Source: UBA1801 sp035353395 | GTDB lineage: Bacteria > Acidobacteriota > Holophagae > Holophagales > Holophagaceae | Assembly (NCBI GenBank): GCA_035353395.1 | Contig: DAOPZL010000003.1 | Location: forward strand, 1-64,000 | Direction of reading: 5' to 3' | DNA length: 64,000 nucleotides | In this document: one piece after another, positions 35,006 to 44,075 of the stretch | How positions within the stretch are numbered: the first letter of the stretch is position 1 | How the letters are laid out: every line of letters begins with the position of its first letter | The notes under the pieces: model-generated | Told to the model about the DNA's origin: nothing | The model's database searches: none | What the model saw: the letters and a program-made list of their open reading frames with translations, nothing else | Translations under genes and position numbers: made by a program

Positions 35006-37573
35006 ATGAACGAGACGGCCAAGACCCTCCAGGCGTCCTCCCTCTTCGGGCATCTCGAACACCACGCCGAGCGGGCCCCGGGGGCCCCGGCCATCCATTC
35101 GGCGGAGGGCGCACCCTGCACCTACGGGGCGCTCCGCGATTTCGTGCTCGGACTGGCCGGGCTGCTCCGGGCCAGGGGCGTGGGACCCGGGGACCGGGTC
35201 GCCGTGGTCACCTCGGACGGCCCGGAGGCGGTGGCGGCCATCCTCGGCACCGCCTGCTGCGCGGCCTGCGTCCCGGTCAATCCGGGCTATTCCCCGGTCG
35301 AGCTGAGGAACGTGCTGACATGGACCCGCGCGAGGACCGTCCTCGCCGGGGACCGGGAATACCAGGCCTGCAACGCCCTCTGCGGCGAGCTTGATCTCGC
35401 GTGCCTCCCGATCCCGGAGGTCGGCGCCGCCCGAGGCGGCGGCGCGCGCCCGGACGGCTTCGCGTGGCCCGGCGAGAAGGATACCGCCATCGTCTACCAC
35501 ACCTCCGGGACCACGGCGCGCCCGAAGATCGTTCCCATCACGCACGGCCAGATCTGCAGCGCCCTGCCGCACCTGATCCGGCACCTGCGGATGACCCCGG
35601 ACGACTGCGGCTACAACCTGCTCCCGGTCTTCTGGGCCTTCAGCGCCTCGGCGGCCGTCTTCGCGACGATCGCCTCAGGGAGCAGCATCTTCGTGCAGCC
35701 GGCCTTTTCCCCGGAATCCTGCCTGCGGGAACTCCTCGAGCTGAAGGCGACCCGCCTGCTGGCCGGGCCCGCGCAGCTGGACGCCCTCGCGGAGCATGTC
35801 CGCAGGAGCCCCCGGGATCCGGCTCCCTATGCCCTGCGCTTCGTGCAGACCGGGGGGAGCCCCATGAACCCCGACACAGTGCGGACGCTGGAAGCCTGTT
35901 TCCACGCGCCCATCCTCGCGGGCTGGGGCATGTCGGAAGCCGCCGTGACGGTGACCCTCCAGCCCCTGCCGCCCGAACGGAGAAATCCCGGCTCGGTGGG
36001 CAAGGTCATGCACGGCGAGGTGCGCATCGTGGACCGGCGGGGGGACCCTCTCCCGGCCGGCGCGGAAGGCGAGGTCGTCATGCGCGGCCCCGCGTTGTTT
36101 TCCGGCTACGAGGGAGAGGCCGGCCCGGAGGAGGGCGGTTTCCGGGACGGCTGGTTCCGGACCGGGGACCTCGGATTCTTCGACCCGGACGGACAGTTGT
36201 TCATCAGCGGGCGGATCAAGGAATTCATCAACCGCGGCGGGCAGAAGGTGTCGCCGACGGAGGTGGAGGAGGCCGTCCGGCGCCTGCCCGAGGTCGACGA
36301 GGCGGCCTGCTTCCCCGTTCCCCACCGGAGACTGGGGGAGGACGTCGCCGTGGCGATCGTGCTGAAGCCCGGGGCCGATCCGGGCTACGGGGACATCCGG
36401 AGGGCACTGAGCGCCCGTCTGGCGGCCTACAAGCTGCCCGCCCGCATCCTCTTCGTCGACGCCATCCCCCGGAGCGACGTCGGGAAGATCCGGCGAAGCA
36501 GCCTGTTCGCCGACCTGGCCCGCGGGAATTCCGAAGCCTTCCGGCCGGGGCGCCGCGTGGCCCCCCGCGACCCGGTCGAGGCCGCCCTGGCCTCGATCTG
36601 GGCCGGGATGCTGGACGTCCCCGAGGTCGGCGTGACCGAGGATTTCTTCAACCTGGGCGGGGATTCGCTCATGGCCCTCGAGTTGATGGAGTCCATCGAG
36701 TCGATCTGGGGGAAACAGCTACCCGCCAGCGTCCTCCTGGAACACGGCACCATCGAGAAACTGGGCGGCCTGATCTCCGGGGAGTCCGTCCCCATGCCGG
36801 ACATCGTCCCCTTCCGGCCGTACGGGGCGAGAACGTCGCTGTTCTGCATGCATGCCCGCCACGGCGACGTGATGCAGTACCTGGGGCTCACGCGCTACCT
36901 CGACCCGGACGTGCCGGTCTATGCGCTGCGCTTCACCACGCCCGAAGGCGGCCCCGGCGGGAGGCTCACGGTCCCGGCCCTGGCCAGGCGCTACCTCGAG
37001 CTGGTCCGGGGCATACAGCCGGCGGGCCCCTACTGCCTTGCGGGGCACTCCTTCGGCGGGATGCTGGCCTACGAGATGGCCGGCCAGCTGCTGGAGATGG
37101 GCGAAGAGATCCAGTTGCTGGCGATGTTCGACGCCGGGACGCCCCGCCTGGACTTCCTCCGGCCGAGGCCGGGGCGCCGGAAGGGACGCTGGGCCGAGTT
37201 CAAGCACGTGCCGGTCCAGGCCTGGGGGCCCCACCTGTGGGAGAAGGCCCGCCGGGAGTACCGCCGGTTGAGGCGGAGATTCGGCATTCTCCAGGGCGCG
37301 ACGGAACGGATCCAGTGGGCCGCGGACCACTACGTCCCTCCGGAATATCCCGTCGACGTCGTCCTGTTCCGGGCTGCCGAGGAGATGGAAGGGATGCCCT
37401 CGGGGTTCGACCCCCGCCTGGGCTGGGAGAAATACGCCAAGGGGGGGGTGCGGATCTTCGAGGTCCCCGGCGACCACGGAAGCCACCTCCAGGAACCCCA
37501 CGTGCAGACGGTGGCCCTCAAGCTCAACGAACTCCTCCGGGACTCCGGGGGCGGGGCCCCGGCCCTGGGGTGA
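35006..37573 (+). CDS. Stand-alone NRPS-like enzyme with A-T-TE layout, 855 aa
   Basis: Domains in order: adenylation (about 1-500), carrier (about 520-590) and thioesterase (about 600-845). The A3 loop is YHTSGTTARPK, A5 GWGMSEAA, A7 GWFRTGDLG, and the A10 Lys is Lys494 (DVGKIRR). The carrier site is Ser554 in GGDSL. The TE triad is Ser682 (GHSFGG), Asp709 and His824 (PGDH). No condensation domain is present. In motif A4 the Asp that holds an amino acid's alpha-amino group in usual NRPS domains is replaced: FSAS at 212-215. The substrate is therefore probably a keto, aryl or fatty acid. This resembles aryl-acid/quinone synthetases. It begins with ATG 35006. Confidence 0.85.
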   Translation: MNETAKTLQASSLFGHLEHHAERAPGAPAIHSAEGAPCTYGALRDFVLGLAGLLRARGVGPGDRVAVVTSDGPEAVAAILGTACCAACVPVNPGYSPVELRNVLTWTRARTVLAGDREYQACNALCGELDLACLPIPEVGAARGGGARPDGFAWPGEKDTAIVYHTSGTTARPKIVPITHGQICSALPHLIRHLRMTPDDCGYNLLPVFWAFSASAAVFATIASGSSIFVQPAFSPESCLRELLELKATRLLAGPAQLDALAEHVRRSPRDPAPYALRFVQTGGSPMNPDTVRTLEACFHAPILAGWGMSEAAVTVTLQPLPPERRNPGSVGKVMHGEVRIVDRRGDPLPAGAEGEVVMRGPALFSGYEGEAGPEEGGFRDGWFRTGDLGFFDPDGQLFISGRIKEFINRGGQKVSPTEVEEAVRRLPEVDEAACFPVPHRRLGEDVAVAIVLKPGADPGYGDIRRALSARLAAYKLPARILFVDAIPRSDVGKIRRSSLFADLARGNSEAFRPGRRVAPRDPVEAALASIWAGMLDVPEVGVTEDFFNLGGDSLMALELMESIESIWGKQLPASVLLEHGTIEKLGGLISGESVPMPDIVPFRPYGARTSLFCMHARHGDVMQYLGLTRYLDPDVPVYALRFTTPEGGPGGRLTVPALARRYLELVRGIQPAGPYCLAGHSFGGMLAYEMAGQLLEMGEEIQLLAMFDAGTPRLDFLRPRPGRRKGRWAEFKHVPVQAWGPHLWEKARREYRRLRRRFGILQGATERIQWAADHYVPPEYPVDVVLFRAAEEMEGMPSGFDPRLGWEKYAKGGVRIFEVPGDHGSHLQEPHVQTVALKLNELLRDSGGGAPALG

Positions 37574-37640
37574 AAGGGAGTATCATCTGCCATTCCCGCG
37601 CATCCAATCAGGTTGAACCGGCATTCGACAGGAGTCGGCC

Positions 37641-39329
37641 ATGTCTCGCAGGATCCTGGTCCGAGATCTCACGCTGAGGGACGGGCAGCAGTCCCAGTTC
37701 GCCACCCGCATGACCCAGGCCCAGGTGGACCAGGTACTTCCGCACTACAGGTCCGCAGGATTCTACGCCCTGGAGGTCTGGGGAGGCGCGGTTCCGGATT
37801 CCGTGATGCGCTACCTGGGCGAGAGCCCCTGGGACAGGCTGGCGCGCATCAAGGCGGCCGTCGGGGACGCCTCGAAGCTGACGGCCCTGAGTCGGGGCCG
37901 GAACCTCTTCGGCTACACACCCTACCCCGACTCGGTCATCGAGGGATTCTGCCGGAACGCGATCGCCTCCGGCATCGACATCATGCGCATCTTCGACGCG
38001 CTGAACGACACGGCCAACATGGAATCGAGCATCCGCTTCGTGAAGGAGCGCGGCGGCCTGGCGGACTGCGCGGTCTGCTACACCGTGGATCCCCACTTCA
38101 CCTTCGGCGAGCGGGCGAAGGGCTTCCTGCGGGGCAAGCCGCTTCCGGGCCGGATCTTCACGGTGGACTATTTCGTGGAGAAGGCGGCCCTGCTGGAGCG
38201 GCTCGGCGCCGACATGATCACCCTCAAGGACATGGCGGGCCTCGTCACTCCAGGCCAGACGGCCCGGCTCGTGCGCGCCCTGAAGGCCCGCGTGAAGATC
38301 CCGGTCGACCTCCACACCCACTGCACGCCGGGCTTCGGCCTCGCCTCCGTGCTGGTGGCCATGGTGGAGGGTGCCGACATCGTGGACACGGTGATCATGA
38401 ACTTCGCCGGAGGACCCGCCGCGCCCGCCTTCGAGCTGGTCCAGCACTTCGCGGAGAAGCTGGGGCTGGACACGGGCGTGGATCCTGGGGCCGTCGCGGC
38501 CATCAACCGGGAGCTGAAGGGGATCCGCGAGGGCCTGGCGGCCTTCGACGAGTACAAGGACTACTTCCCCATCGAGTTCGACTTCGCCAAGGACACGCTG
38601 CCCGCGGTGGTCGAGACCCTCTTCGACCAGGCCATCGAGCACGCCGAGGCCGGCCGCTACGAGGCGCTCCTGGAGGCCTGCCACGGCATCGAGCGCCACT
38701 TCAACTTCCCCGGGCCCGACGAGGCCGTCCGCCTGGCCCAGATCCCCGGGGGCATGTACACCAACATGATGTCCCAGCTGAAGCAGGCCCGGATCGACCA
38801 TCTCCTGGGCCACGTGCTGAGGGTCGTGCCGAAGGTCCGCCTCGACGCCGGGTGCGTGCCGCTGGTGACCCCCACCAGCCAGATCGTGGGCGCCCAGGCC
38901 GTCGCCTGCGTCATGGCGGAAACCCAGGGGCAGCCTTTCTATTCCAACTGCAGCGCCAACTTCATCGAACTGGTGAAGGGCTCCTACGGCCGGACGCCCC
39001 TCCCCGTGGACCCGGCCTTCCGCAAGCAGGTGGCCGGCACGCGCGAGGAGATCCCCTACGACACCGTCACCTACAAGCCTCAGCCCAACCCCGTCCTGGC
39101 GGATCTGGGGGGCGTGCGCCTTGCCGCGGACGAGAGGGAGGCCCTGCTCCTGGAACTCTTCCCCAGCGTGGCCGACAAGTTCCTCCGGAGCGTCCGCCAG
39201 CGGGAATACGACGCCATGCCCCATGCCGAAGCGCCGCCGGCGGCGCCCGATCCCGCCCGGGAGGCCCGCCTTGCCCGGATCCTCGAGAGCGAGGCGGCCT
39301 GGGAGATGCTGTCCCTCCAGGCGATCTGA
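37641..39329 (+). CDS. Carboxyltransferase domain protein (oxaloacetate decarboxylase/pyruvate carboxylase subunit B type), 562 aa
   Basis: A TIM-barrel carboxyltransferase of the HMG-CoA-lyase-like superfamily. VRDLTLRDGQQS at 7-18, the catalytic Lys in TLKDMAG (about 194-200) and the metal ligands in DLHTHCT match the alpha subunit of oxaloacetate decarboxylase and the PycB family. The C-terminus has the PycB helical region with EIPYDTVTYKPQPNPVLADL, but no biotinyl-attachment (AMKM) domain, so a separate biotin carrier is needed. It follows the A-T-TE gene by about 70 bases on the same strand, possibly by chance. Role: pyruvate/oxaloacetate interconversion or a biotin-dependent transfer of CO2. 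Confidence 0.85.
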   Translation: MSRRILVRDLTLRDGQQSQFATRMTQAQVDQVLPHYRSAGFYALEVWGGAVPDSVMRYLGESPWDRLARIKAAVGDASKLTALSRGRNLFGYTPYPDSVIEGFCRNAIASGIDIMRIFDALNDTANMESSIRFVKERGGLADCAVCYTVDPHFTFGERAKGFLRGKPLPGRIFTVDYFVEKAALLERLGADMITLKDMAGLVTPGQTARLVRALKARVKIPVDLHTHCTPGFGLASVLVAMVEGADIVDTVIMNFAGGPAAPAFELVQHFAEKLGLDTGVDPGAVAAINRELKGIREGLAAFDEYKDYFPIEFDFAKDTLPAVVETLFDQAIEHAEAGRYEALLEACHGIERHFNFPGPDEAVRLAQIPGGMYTNMMSQLKQARIDHLLGHVLRVVPKVRLDAGCVPLVTPTSQIVGAQAVACVMAETQGQPFYSNCSANFIELVKGSYGRTPLPVDPAFRKQVAGTREEIPYDTVTYKPQPNPVLADLGGVRLAADEREALLLELFPSVADKFLRSVRQREYDAMPHAEAPPAAPDPAREARLARILESEAAWEMLSLQAI

Positions 39330-39350
39330 AGGAGGCGGCGACCGGAGCCC

Positions 39351-41051
39351 CTACTCCAGGCGCGCCAGCCGGGCCGACCGGGTGCGGTCCACGACCCTCC
39401 AGGCCCCCTGCTGCCCGGGCGAAAGGCGATTCCAGGCCTGGGGCGCGATCAGGGCCCAGACCGGGCGGCCGGGCGCTTCCGCGCGGAGCCCCTGCGCCAC
39501 CTGGCCCAGCGGCGCGGCGGGGAACCAGCGCGCCCTCTCCCCGGCCGGCAGCCGGTCCCGTCCGAAGGCCAGCTCGCCCCCGCTGTCGACGACCGTCACG
39601 CGCTGTCCCGCATGGAAGGCGATGCCCTGGAAATAGTTGCCGCAGCTGATCCACTGGGCGTCGGCCGGGGCCTGCCGGACCAGGCGGGAGACCTCCTTCC
39701 CCGGGCCCACCACCTGCTGGGCGGCCGGCAGGAGCGCCAGGAGGCCGGCCCCCAGGGCGGCCCTCCAGCCGGGGCCGGCGACCGGTCCGGGGCGCATGGC
39801 CCACAGGCCGAGCCCCAGGAACGTGGCCCCGAGGGCCAGCGACCACCCGATCCCTCCCGGCCCCTTCAGGGCGAACGGGCCCGCAAGGAAGAAGACCGCT
39901 CCGAGCCCCGCCAGCTCCCATCCCGTCCGGCGCAGGCTCGCCGGGGCCTCGCCCTCCCGCTCGAAGGCGCAGGCCAGCACCAGCACGGGCACCACCGCCG
40001 GCAGGATGTAGGGGTAGAGCTTCGATCCGGACAGCGTGAAGAAGAGGAACGGGACCGCGAACCCCAGCATCATGGCCGCCACCGTCCAGCGATGCAGGGG
40101 AGCCTGCTCCGACCGCGGCCCGCCCCTTCCCCGCAGGAAGGCCATCGTCCTCCGCAGACCCAGGATCGAGGTCGCCAGCCAGGGCAGCAGGCCGACCAGG
40201 AGGACGGCCGCGAAATAGAACTTGTCGAGGACTAGGTTGTGGACCCCCTGCCGCTGGTGGAGGTGGGTGGCGAAGCGGAGCAGGTGCTCGTGGATGAAGA
40301 AGAACTGGGCGTGACCCGGGTGGATCCTCTCCATCAGGACGAACCACGGCGCGCCGATGACCGCGAAGACCAGCCACCCCAGGGGGTCCGCCAGGAACCG
40401 GAGCACGGCCCTCCTGGGGCCCGGGGCTTTCCAGGCCCAGGGCAGCGACCCGAGCAGGACGCCTCCCAGCAGCACGGGCGCCGCCAGCCCCTTCACGAGC
40501 AGGGCCAATGCGCTCGCGGCGAAGGCCGTCGTCGTCCAGCCCGCCGCCCGGCGCCTCGAGCCCTGGACCCTGGCGGTCACCGCCTCGACGGCGGCCGCCA
40601 GGGAGGCCACGAGCAGGGCCGAGAAGAGCGCGTCCAGCGTCAGGATCTGGTGGCAGCCGAAGACCAGCAGCGAGGTGGCCGTCATGAAGACCCCCCGCGA
40701 CGGCTCGGGGACCCCCAGCCGCCGGGAGAGGCGCCAGGCGCTGGCGAGCAGGATCAGGCTGGCGAGGGCCAAGGGAAGCTTGGCCGCGACCGGGCTGACC
40801 CCGAACAGTTTCATGGATCCCGCGGAGAGCCAGTACTGCAGCGGGGGTTTCTCGAAGTAGAGCACCTGGTTCAGCCGCGGCGTGAGCCAGTCCCCGGTGG
40901 CCAGCATCTCCCGGGGGATTTCCGCATAGCGCGCCTCGTCCGGTTCCCACAGGGACCTCGCAAAGAGGGGAACGATCCCCAGGAAGACCCAGATGAGCAG
41001 GCACTTGGAGCGTTCGTCGAGCGGGCCAGGGCATTTCATGGGCGGCGGCAT
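39351..41051 (-). CDS. ArnT/GT39-like membrane glycosyltransferase, 566 aa
   Basis: A multispanning membrane protein with about ten hydrophobic segments. The N-terminus carries SLWEPDEARYAEIPREML, the DE motif of the first periplasmic loop that coordinates the lipid-sugar donor in ArnT/PMT family enzymes, and YFEKPPLQYWL, typical of this GT39/GT83 group. The C-terminal region (about 430-566) is soluble. It should transfer a sugar from a polyprenyl-phosphate donor to a periplasmic acceptor such as lipid A or a protein; the acceptor is unknown. An ATG at 41039 is an alternative start. It is convergent with the carboxyltransferase gene. Confidence 0.82.
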   Translation of the reverse strand: MPPPMKCPGPLDERSKCLLIWVFLGIVPLFARSLWEPDEARYAEIPREMLATGDWLTPRLNQVLYFEKPPLQYWLSAGSMKLFGVSPVAAKLPLALASLILLASAWRLSRRLGVPEPSRGVFMTATSLLVFGCHQILTLDALFSALLVASLAAAVEAVTARVQGSRRRAAGWTTTAFAASALALLVKGLAAPVLLGGVLLGSLPWAWKAPGPRRAVLRFLADPLGWLVFAVIGAPWFVLMERIHPGHAQFFFIHEHLLRFATHLHQRQGVHNLVLDKFYFAAVLLVGLLPWLATSILGLRRTMAFLRGRGGPRSEQAPLHRWTVAAMMLGFAVPFLFFTLSGSKLYPYILPAVVPVLVLACAFEREGEAPASLRRTGWELAGLGAVFFLAGPFALKGPGGIGWSLALGATFLGLGLWAMRPGPVAGPGWRAALGAGLLALLPAAQQVVGPGKEVSRLVRQAPADAQWISCGNYFQGIAFHAGQRVTVVDSGGELAFGRDRLPAGERARWFPAAPLGQVAQGLRAEAPGRPVWALIAPQAWNRLSPGQQGAWRVVDRTRSARLARLE

Positions 41052-41370
41052 GTCTCCAGCGTTGTTCCACGGAGCCTAGGGCAGGCGAGGCCGGATCGTC
41101 GGTTCGAGGCCCCCAGTCTGGCACGCAGTGGATCCGCCGCGGAGATTCCGTGTCGTGCCGGTACGGCTTCGCTCCGGAGAAGCTTCGCGGATATATTTAA
41201 TTCCTTTTCCCGAGGAAGCGCTCTCGTGGGCCTGCTCGGGAGAACCGCAGGAAAAGTAGATATTTGATATATTCCCACGGGGCGCTCGCCCCGACTATGC
41301 TGATGAGACATGCGTTCACCGGTCCAGACGACCACGGGATGGACTCGGGGAATTTTCCGGAGGACTCCTC
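41052..41370. promoter_or_regulatory. Divergent promoter region between glycosyltransferase and binding-protein genes
   Basis: This 319-base gap has AT-rich segments at 41190-41205 and 41258-41275 and a perfect GC stem (CGGGGCG-CT-CGCCCCG) at 41278-41293, which may be an operator or hairpin in the leader of the binding-protein gene. GGAGGA precedes its ATG. I see no gene. Confidence 0.4.
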
Positions 41371-42555
41371 ATGCGAAGACGTGGATCCATCGTCACACCC
41401 ATGCTCCTGGCGGCGGTCTGCCTGCTCGCGGTCGGGTGCCGGCGGGAGAAGACGATCAAGCTGGCCACCCAGAGCCCCCTGTCCGGCGACACGAAGGATA
41501 CCGGGGTCGGCATCCGGAACGGCGTCCAGCTTGCGATCGAGCAGCTCTCCGGCCCCCTCGCCGAGATGGGCATCAAGGTCGAGCTGGCCCCCTTCGACGA
41601 CGAGGCCAGTCCGGACAAGGGTGTCGCCAACGCGAAGACCCTCGTGGCGGACCCGGCGGTCCTCGCCGTGGTGGGCCACTACGACTCCGGCGTCCAGATC
41701 CCTTCCTCCGAGGTCTATCACGAAGCCAACCTCTGCAACATCTCCCCGGCCAACACGAATCCCAAGGTCACGGACCGCGGCTACCCCGAGATCAACCGGA
41801 TCTGCGGCCGGGACGACGTGCAGGGGGTCGTGGGAGCCCGGCTGGCGAAGAGCCGGGGCATCCGCAGCGCCTACGTCGTCCACGACACGACGCCCTGGGG
41901 CCAGGGGATTGCCGCCTACTTCCGGAAGGAGGCCGAGCAGCAGGGCATCCGGATCGTGGGGTTCGAGGGCACGGAGGAGCGGTCCAACTTCATCCTCATG
42001 GTCTCCAGGATCATGAAGCAGGCTCCCGACGCCCTCTACCTCGCCGCCGGCTACGAGGCTTCGGCCTTGTTCCGGCAGGCCCGCGAGAAGGGCTTCAAGG
42101 GGATGTTCATCTCCGTGGACGGATTCGATTCCCCGGAAGCCGCCAGGATCGTGGGACCCGCACTCCTGGCGGGCGAAGGGACCTATTTCTCGACGGTCGC
42201 GGGCCCCGCGTTCGCCTATCCGGACACCGCCAAGTTCGTCAACGACTTCAAGGTGAAGTTCGGGGCGTCCCCCAGGCCCTACGCCGCCCAGTCCTACGAC
42301 TGTGCCGCCCTCGCGCTGAAGGCGATCGAGAGCGCCGCGAAGGCCGCCGACGGGAAGGTTCCTTCCCGGGCGGAGGTTTCCAGGGCGGTCCGCGACCTGC
42401 AGGATTTCCACGGCATCACGGGCACCGTGACCTTCAACGCCAAGGGGGATCCCGTCAAGGCGAGGTACTTCGTCATCCAGGTCACCTCCGCGGATCCCGA
42501 GCGCTGGGCCTCCAATCGCGTGGACCAGATCCTCGACATCGCGCCTCCCCGGTAG
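41371..42555 (+). CDS. Orphan Liv-type substrate-binding lipoprotein, 394 aa
   Basis: Signal peptide with lipobox LAVGC (Cys23), then a type I periplasmic-binding fold. IKLATQSPLSGDTKDTGVGI and VVGHYDSGVQIPSSEVYHEA are equivalent to the Liv-family first lobe, and TPWGQGIAAYFRKEAEQQGI is the expected second-lobe segment. No permease or ATPase gene is next to it, so it must work with a transporter encoded elsewhere, possibly the LivHMGF set at 13-17 kb, or act as a sensor. It is distinct from the LivJ at 16977-18167. Ligand unknown. Confidence 0.85.
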   Translation: MRRRGSIVTPMLLAAVCLLAVGCRREKTIKLATQSPLSGDTKDTGVGIRNGVQLAIEQLSGPLAEMGIKVELAPFDDEASPDKGVANAKTLVADPAVLAVVGHYDSGVQIPSSEVYHEANLCNISPANTNPKVTDRGYPEINRICGRDDVQGVVGARLAKSRGIRSAYVVHDTTPWGQGIAAYFRKEAEQQGIRIVGFEGTEERSNFILMVSRIMKQAPDALYLAAGYEASALFRQAREKGFKGMFISVDGFDSPEAARIVGPALLAGEGTYFSTVAGPAFAYPDTAKFVNDFKVKFGASPRPYAAQSYDCAALALKAIESAAKAADGKVPSRAEVSRAVRDLQDFHGITGTVTFNAKGDPVKARYFVIQVTSADPERWASNRVDQILDIAPPR

Positions 42556-42570
42556 GCGCCCCGGCCCTCT

Positions 42571-43968
42571 TCACGCGAAGGCCCGCCCGCCCAGGTGGGC
42601 CTTCGCGGTCCGCAGGAAGCAGTCCCTGGCCGCGAGGAGATCCACGATGGGCGGGGGATACTCCCCGGCCTCGCCCCGGCGGGGCATGTGGAGGTTCGCC
42701 GCTGGAAGGTGCGCCAGCTCCGGGATCCATCGCCGCACGTAGGCGCCGCCGGGATCGAAGCGCCGACCCTGGAGGACGGGGTTGAAGATCCTGAACCAGG
42801 GCTGAGCGTCGCATCCGCACCCTGCGCTCCACTGCCATCCCAGGTCGTTGTCGGCCTGATCGGCATCCGCCAGGAGGCTCATGTAGCGGGCTTCGCCCCT
42901 GCGGAAATCCACGAGGAGGTGCTTGGCCAGGAAGCTCGCGGCCACCATGCGGGCCCGGTTGTGGACGAAGCCTTCCGCCATGAGCTGGCGCGCGGCCGCG
43001 TCCACCAGGGGATAGCCCGTCCGCCCCTCGGCCCAGGCCCGCCAGTGCGTCTCGTCGTTCCGCCACGGGAAGTCCTCGAAGGCCCGCCGGAAGGGGCGCT
43101 CGAGCAGTCCGGGGCGCTCCCACAGCCAGTGGTGGGCGAATTCGCGCCAGAGCAGCTCGCGCAGGAACGCCCGGCTCCCTTCGCCGCTTTCCTGTTCCGA
43201 GACCCGCCGCCAGAGGGTCCTCGCGGAGATCGTGCCGAAGTGCAGATCCACGGAAAGTCGCGAAGTCCCCTCCAGGTCCAGGCGGTCCCGATCCTGGTAG
43301 TAGGTGACGAGTCTCTCCAGGATGAATTTTTTCAAACGTTTGGAAGCCGAAGTTTCACCACCTTGCGAGATCCCGGGATTCCGCTCCAGCCCCAGACTTC
43401 CCGGATCCGGCAGGCAGTTCCCCTCCCATGCGCTCTCCCCGGGCAGAGGGGGAAGCTCGCCCGGAGCCGGCAAGGGATCCCCGACTGCCGCGCCCAGGTG
43501 GAAGGCCCTGGCGAAAGCCGTGAAGACCTCGAAGAGACGGCCCGAGGCCGAGCGCAGGCTGCCGGGAGGCACCAGGGTCTCCCCTTCGAACAGGCGGAAG
43601 GCGATGCCGCGTGCCGAGAGGGCTCTTTCGGTCCGGACGTCGATTTCGCGGGCGGAGGGTTCGCTCCGCCGGTGCGCCAGGACCTGGTCCACCTTCCAGC
43701 GCTCTGCCCAGTCAGGCACGAGTTCCTCGCATGGCCCAGCCATGACCCGCAGCCGCGAGCCCAGGCGTCCGAGACTCCCTTCCAGGTCGGCCAGGGCATC
43801 CAGGAGCACCTGCGTCCGGGCGGGCATGAGCCGGGCGGGCCCCGGCGCGAAGAAGCCGGGATCGAGCACGAACAGCGGTATGACCTCGCCGCTCGCGGCG
43901 GCCTCCCGCAAGGGGCCGTGATCCCCCACCCGCAGGTCCTTCTCCCGGAACCAGACCAGGCTGCGCAT
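42571..43968 (-). CDS. phr: Deoxyribodipyrimidine photolyase / cryptochrome family, 465 aa
   Basis: The N-terminal antenna domain starts SLVWFREKDLRVGDHGPL and the C-terminal FAD domain contains LLWREFAHHWLWERP and DADQADNDLGWQWSAGCGCD, with WFRIFNPVLQGRRFDP after it. These are the hallmarks of class I photolyases, which split cyclobutane pyrimidine dimers using light. Length is as expected. The start at 43968 is the Met three codons into the conserved strand. The gene is convergent with the binding-protein gene upstream on the other strand. Confidence 0.93.
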   Translation of the reverse strand: MRSLVWFREKDLRVGDHGPLREAAASGEVIPLFVLDPGFFAPGPARLMPARTQVLLDALADLEGSLGRLGSRLRVMAGPCEELVPDWAERWKVDQVLAHRRSEPSAREIDVRTERALSARGIAFRLFEGETLVPPGSLRSASGRLFEVFTAFARAFHLGAAVGDPLPAPGELPPLPGESAWEGNCLPDPGSLGLERNPGISQGGETSASKRLKKFILERLVTYYQDRDRLDLEGTSRLSVDLHFGTISARTLWRRVSEQESGEGSRAFLRELLWREFAHHWLWERPGLLERPFRRAFEDFPWRNDETHWRAWAEGRTGYPLVDAAARQLMAEGFVHNRARMVAASFLAKHLLVDFRRGEARYMSLLADADQADNDLGWQWSAGCGCDAQPWFRIFNPVLQGRRFDPGGAYVRRWIPELAHLPAANLHMPRRGEAGEYPPPIVDLLAARDCFLRTAKAHLGGRAFA

Positions 43969-44075
43969 GGGCTTCAGCGGCCGGCCGGGGCCGTGGCCGA
44001 TCCCGCACCCCCGCCCCGGTCCAGTCCCATGCCGGCATCCTCCCCAGTATGGGATGCCGGCCATGATCCGCACGC

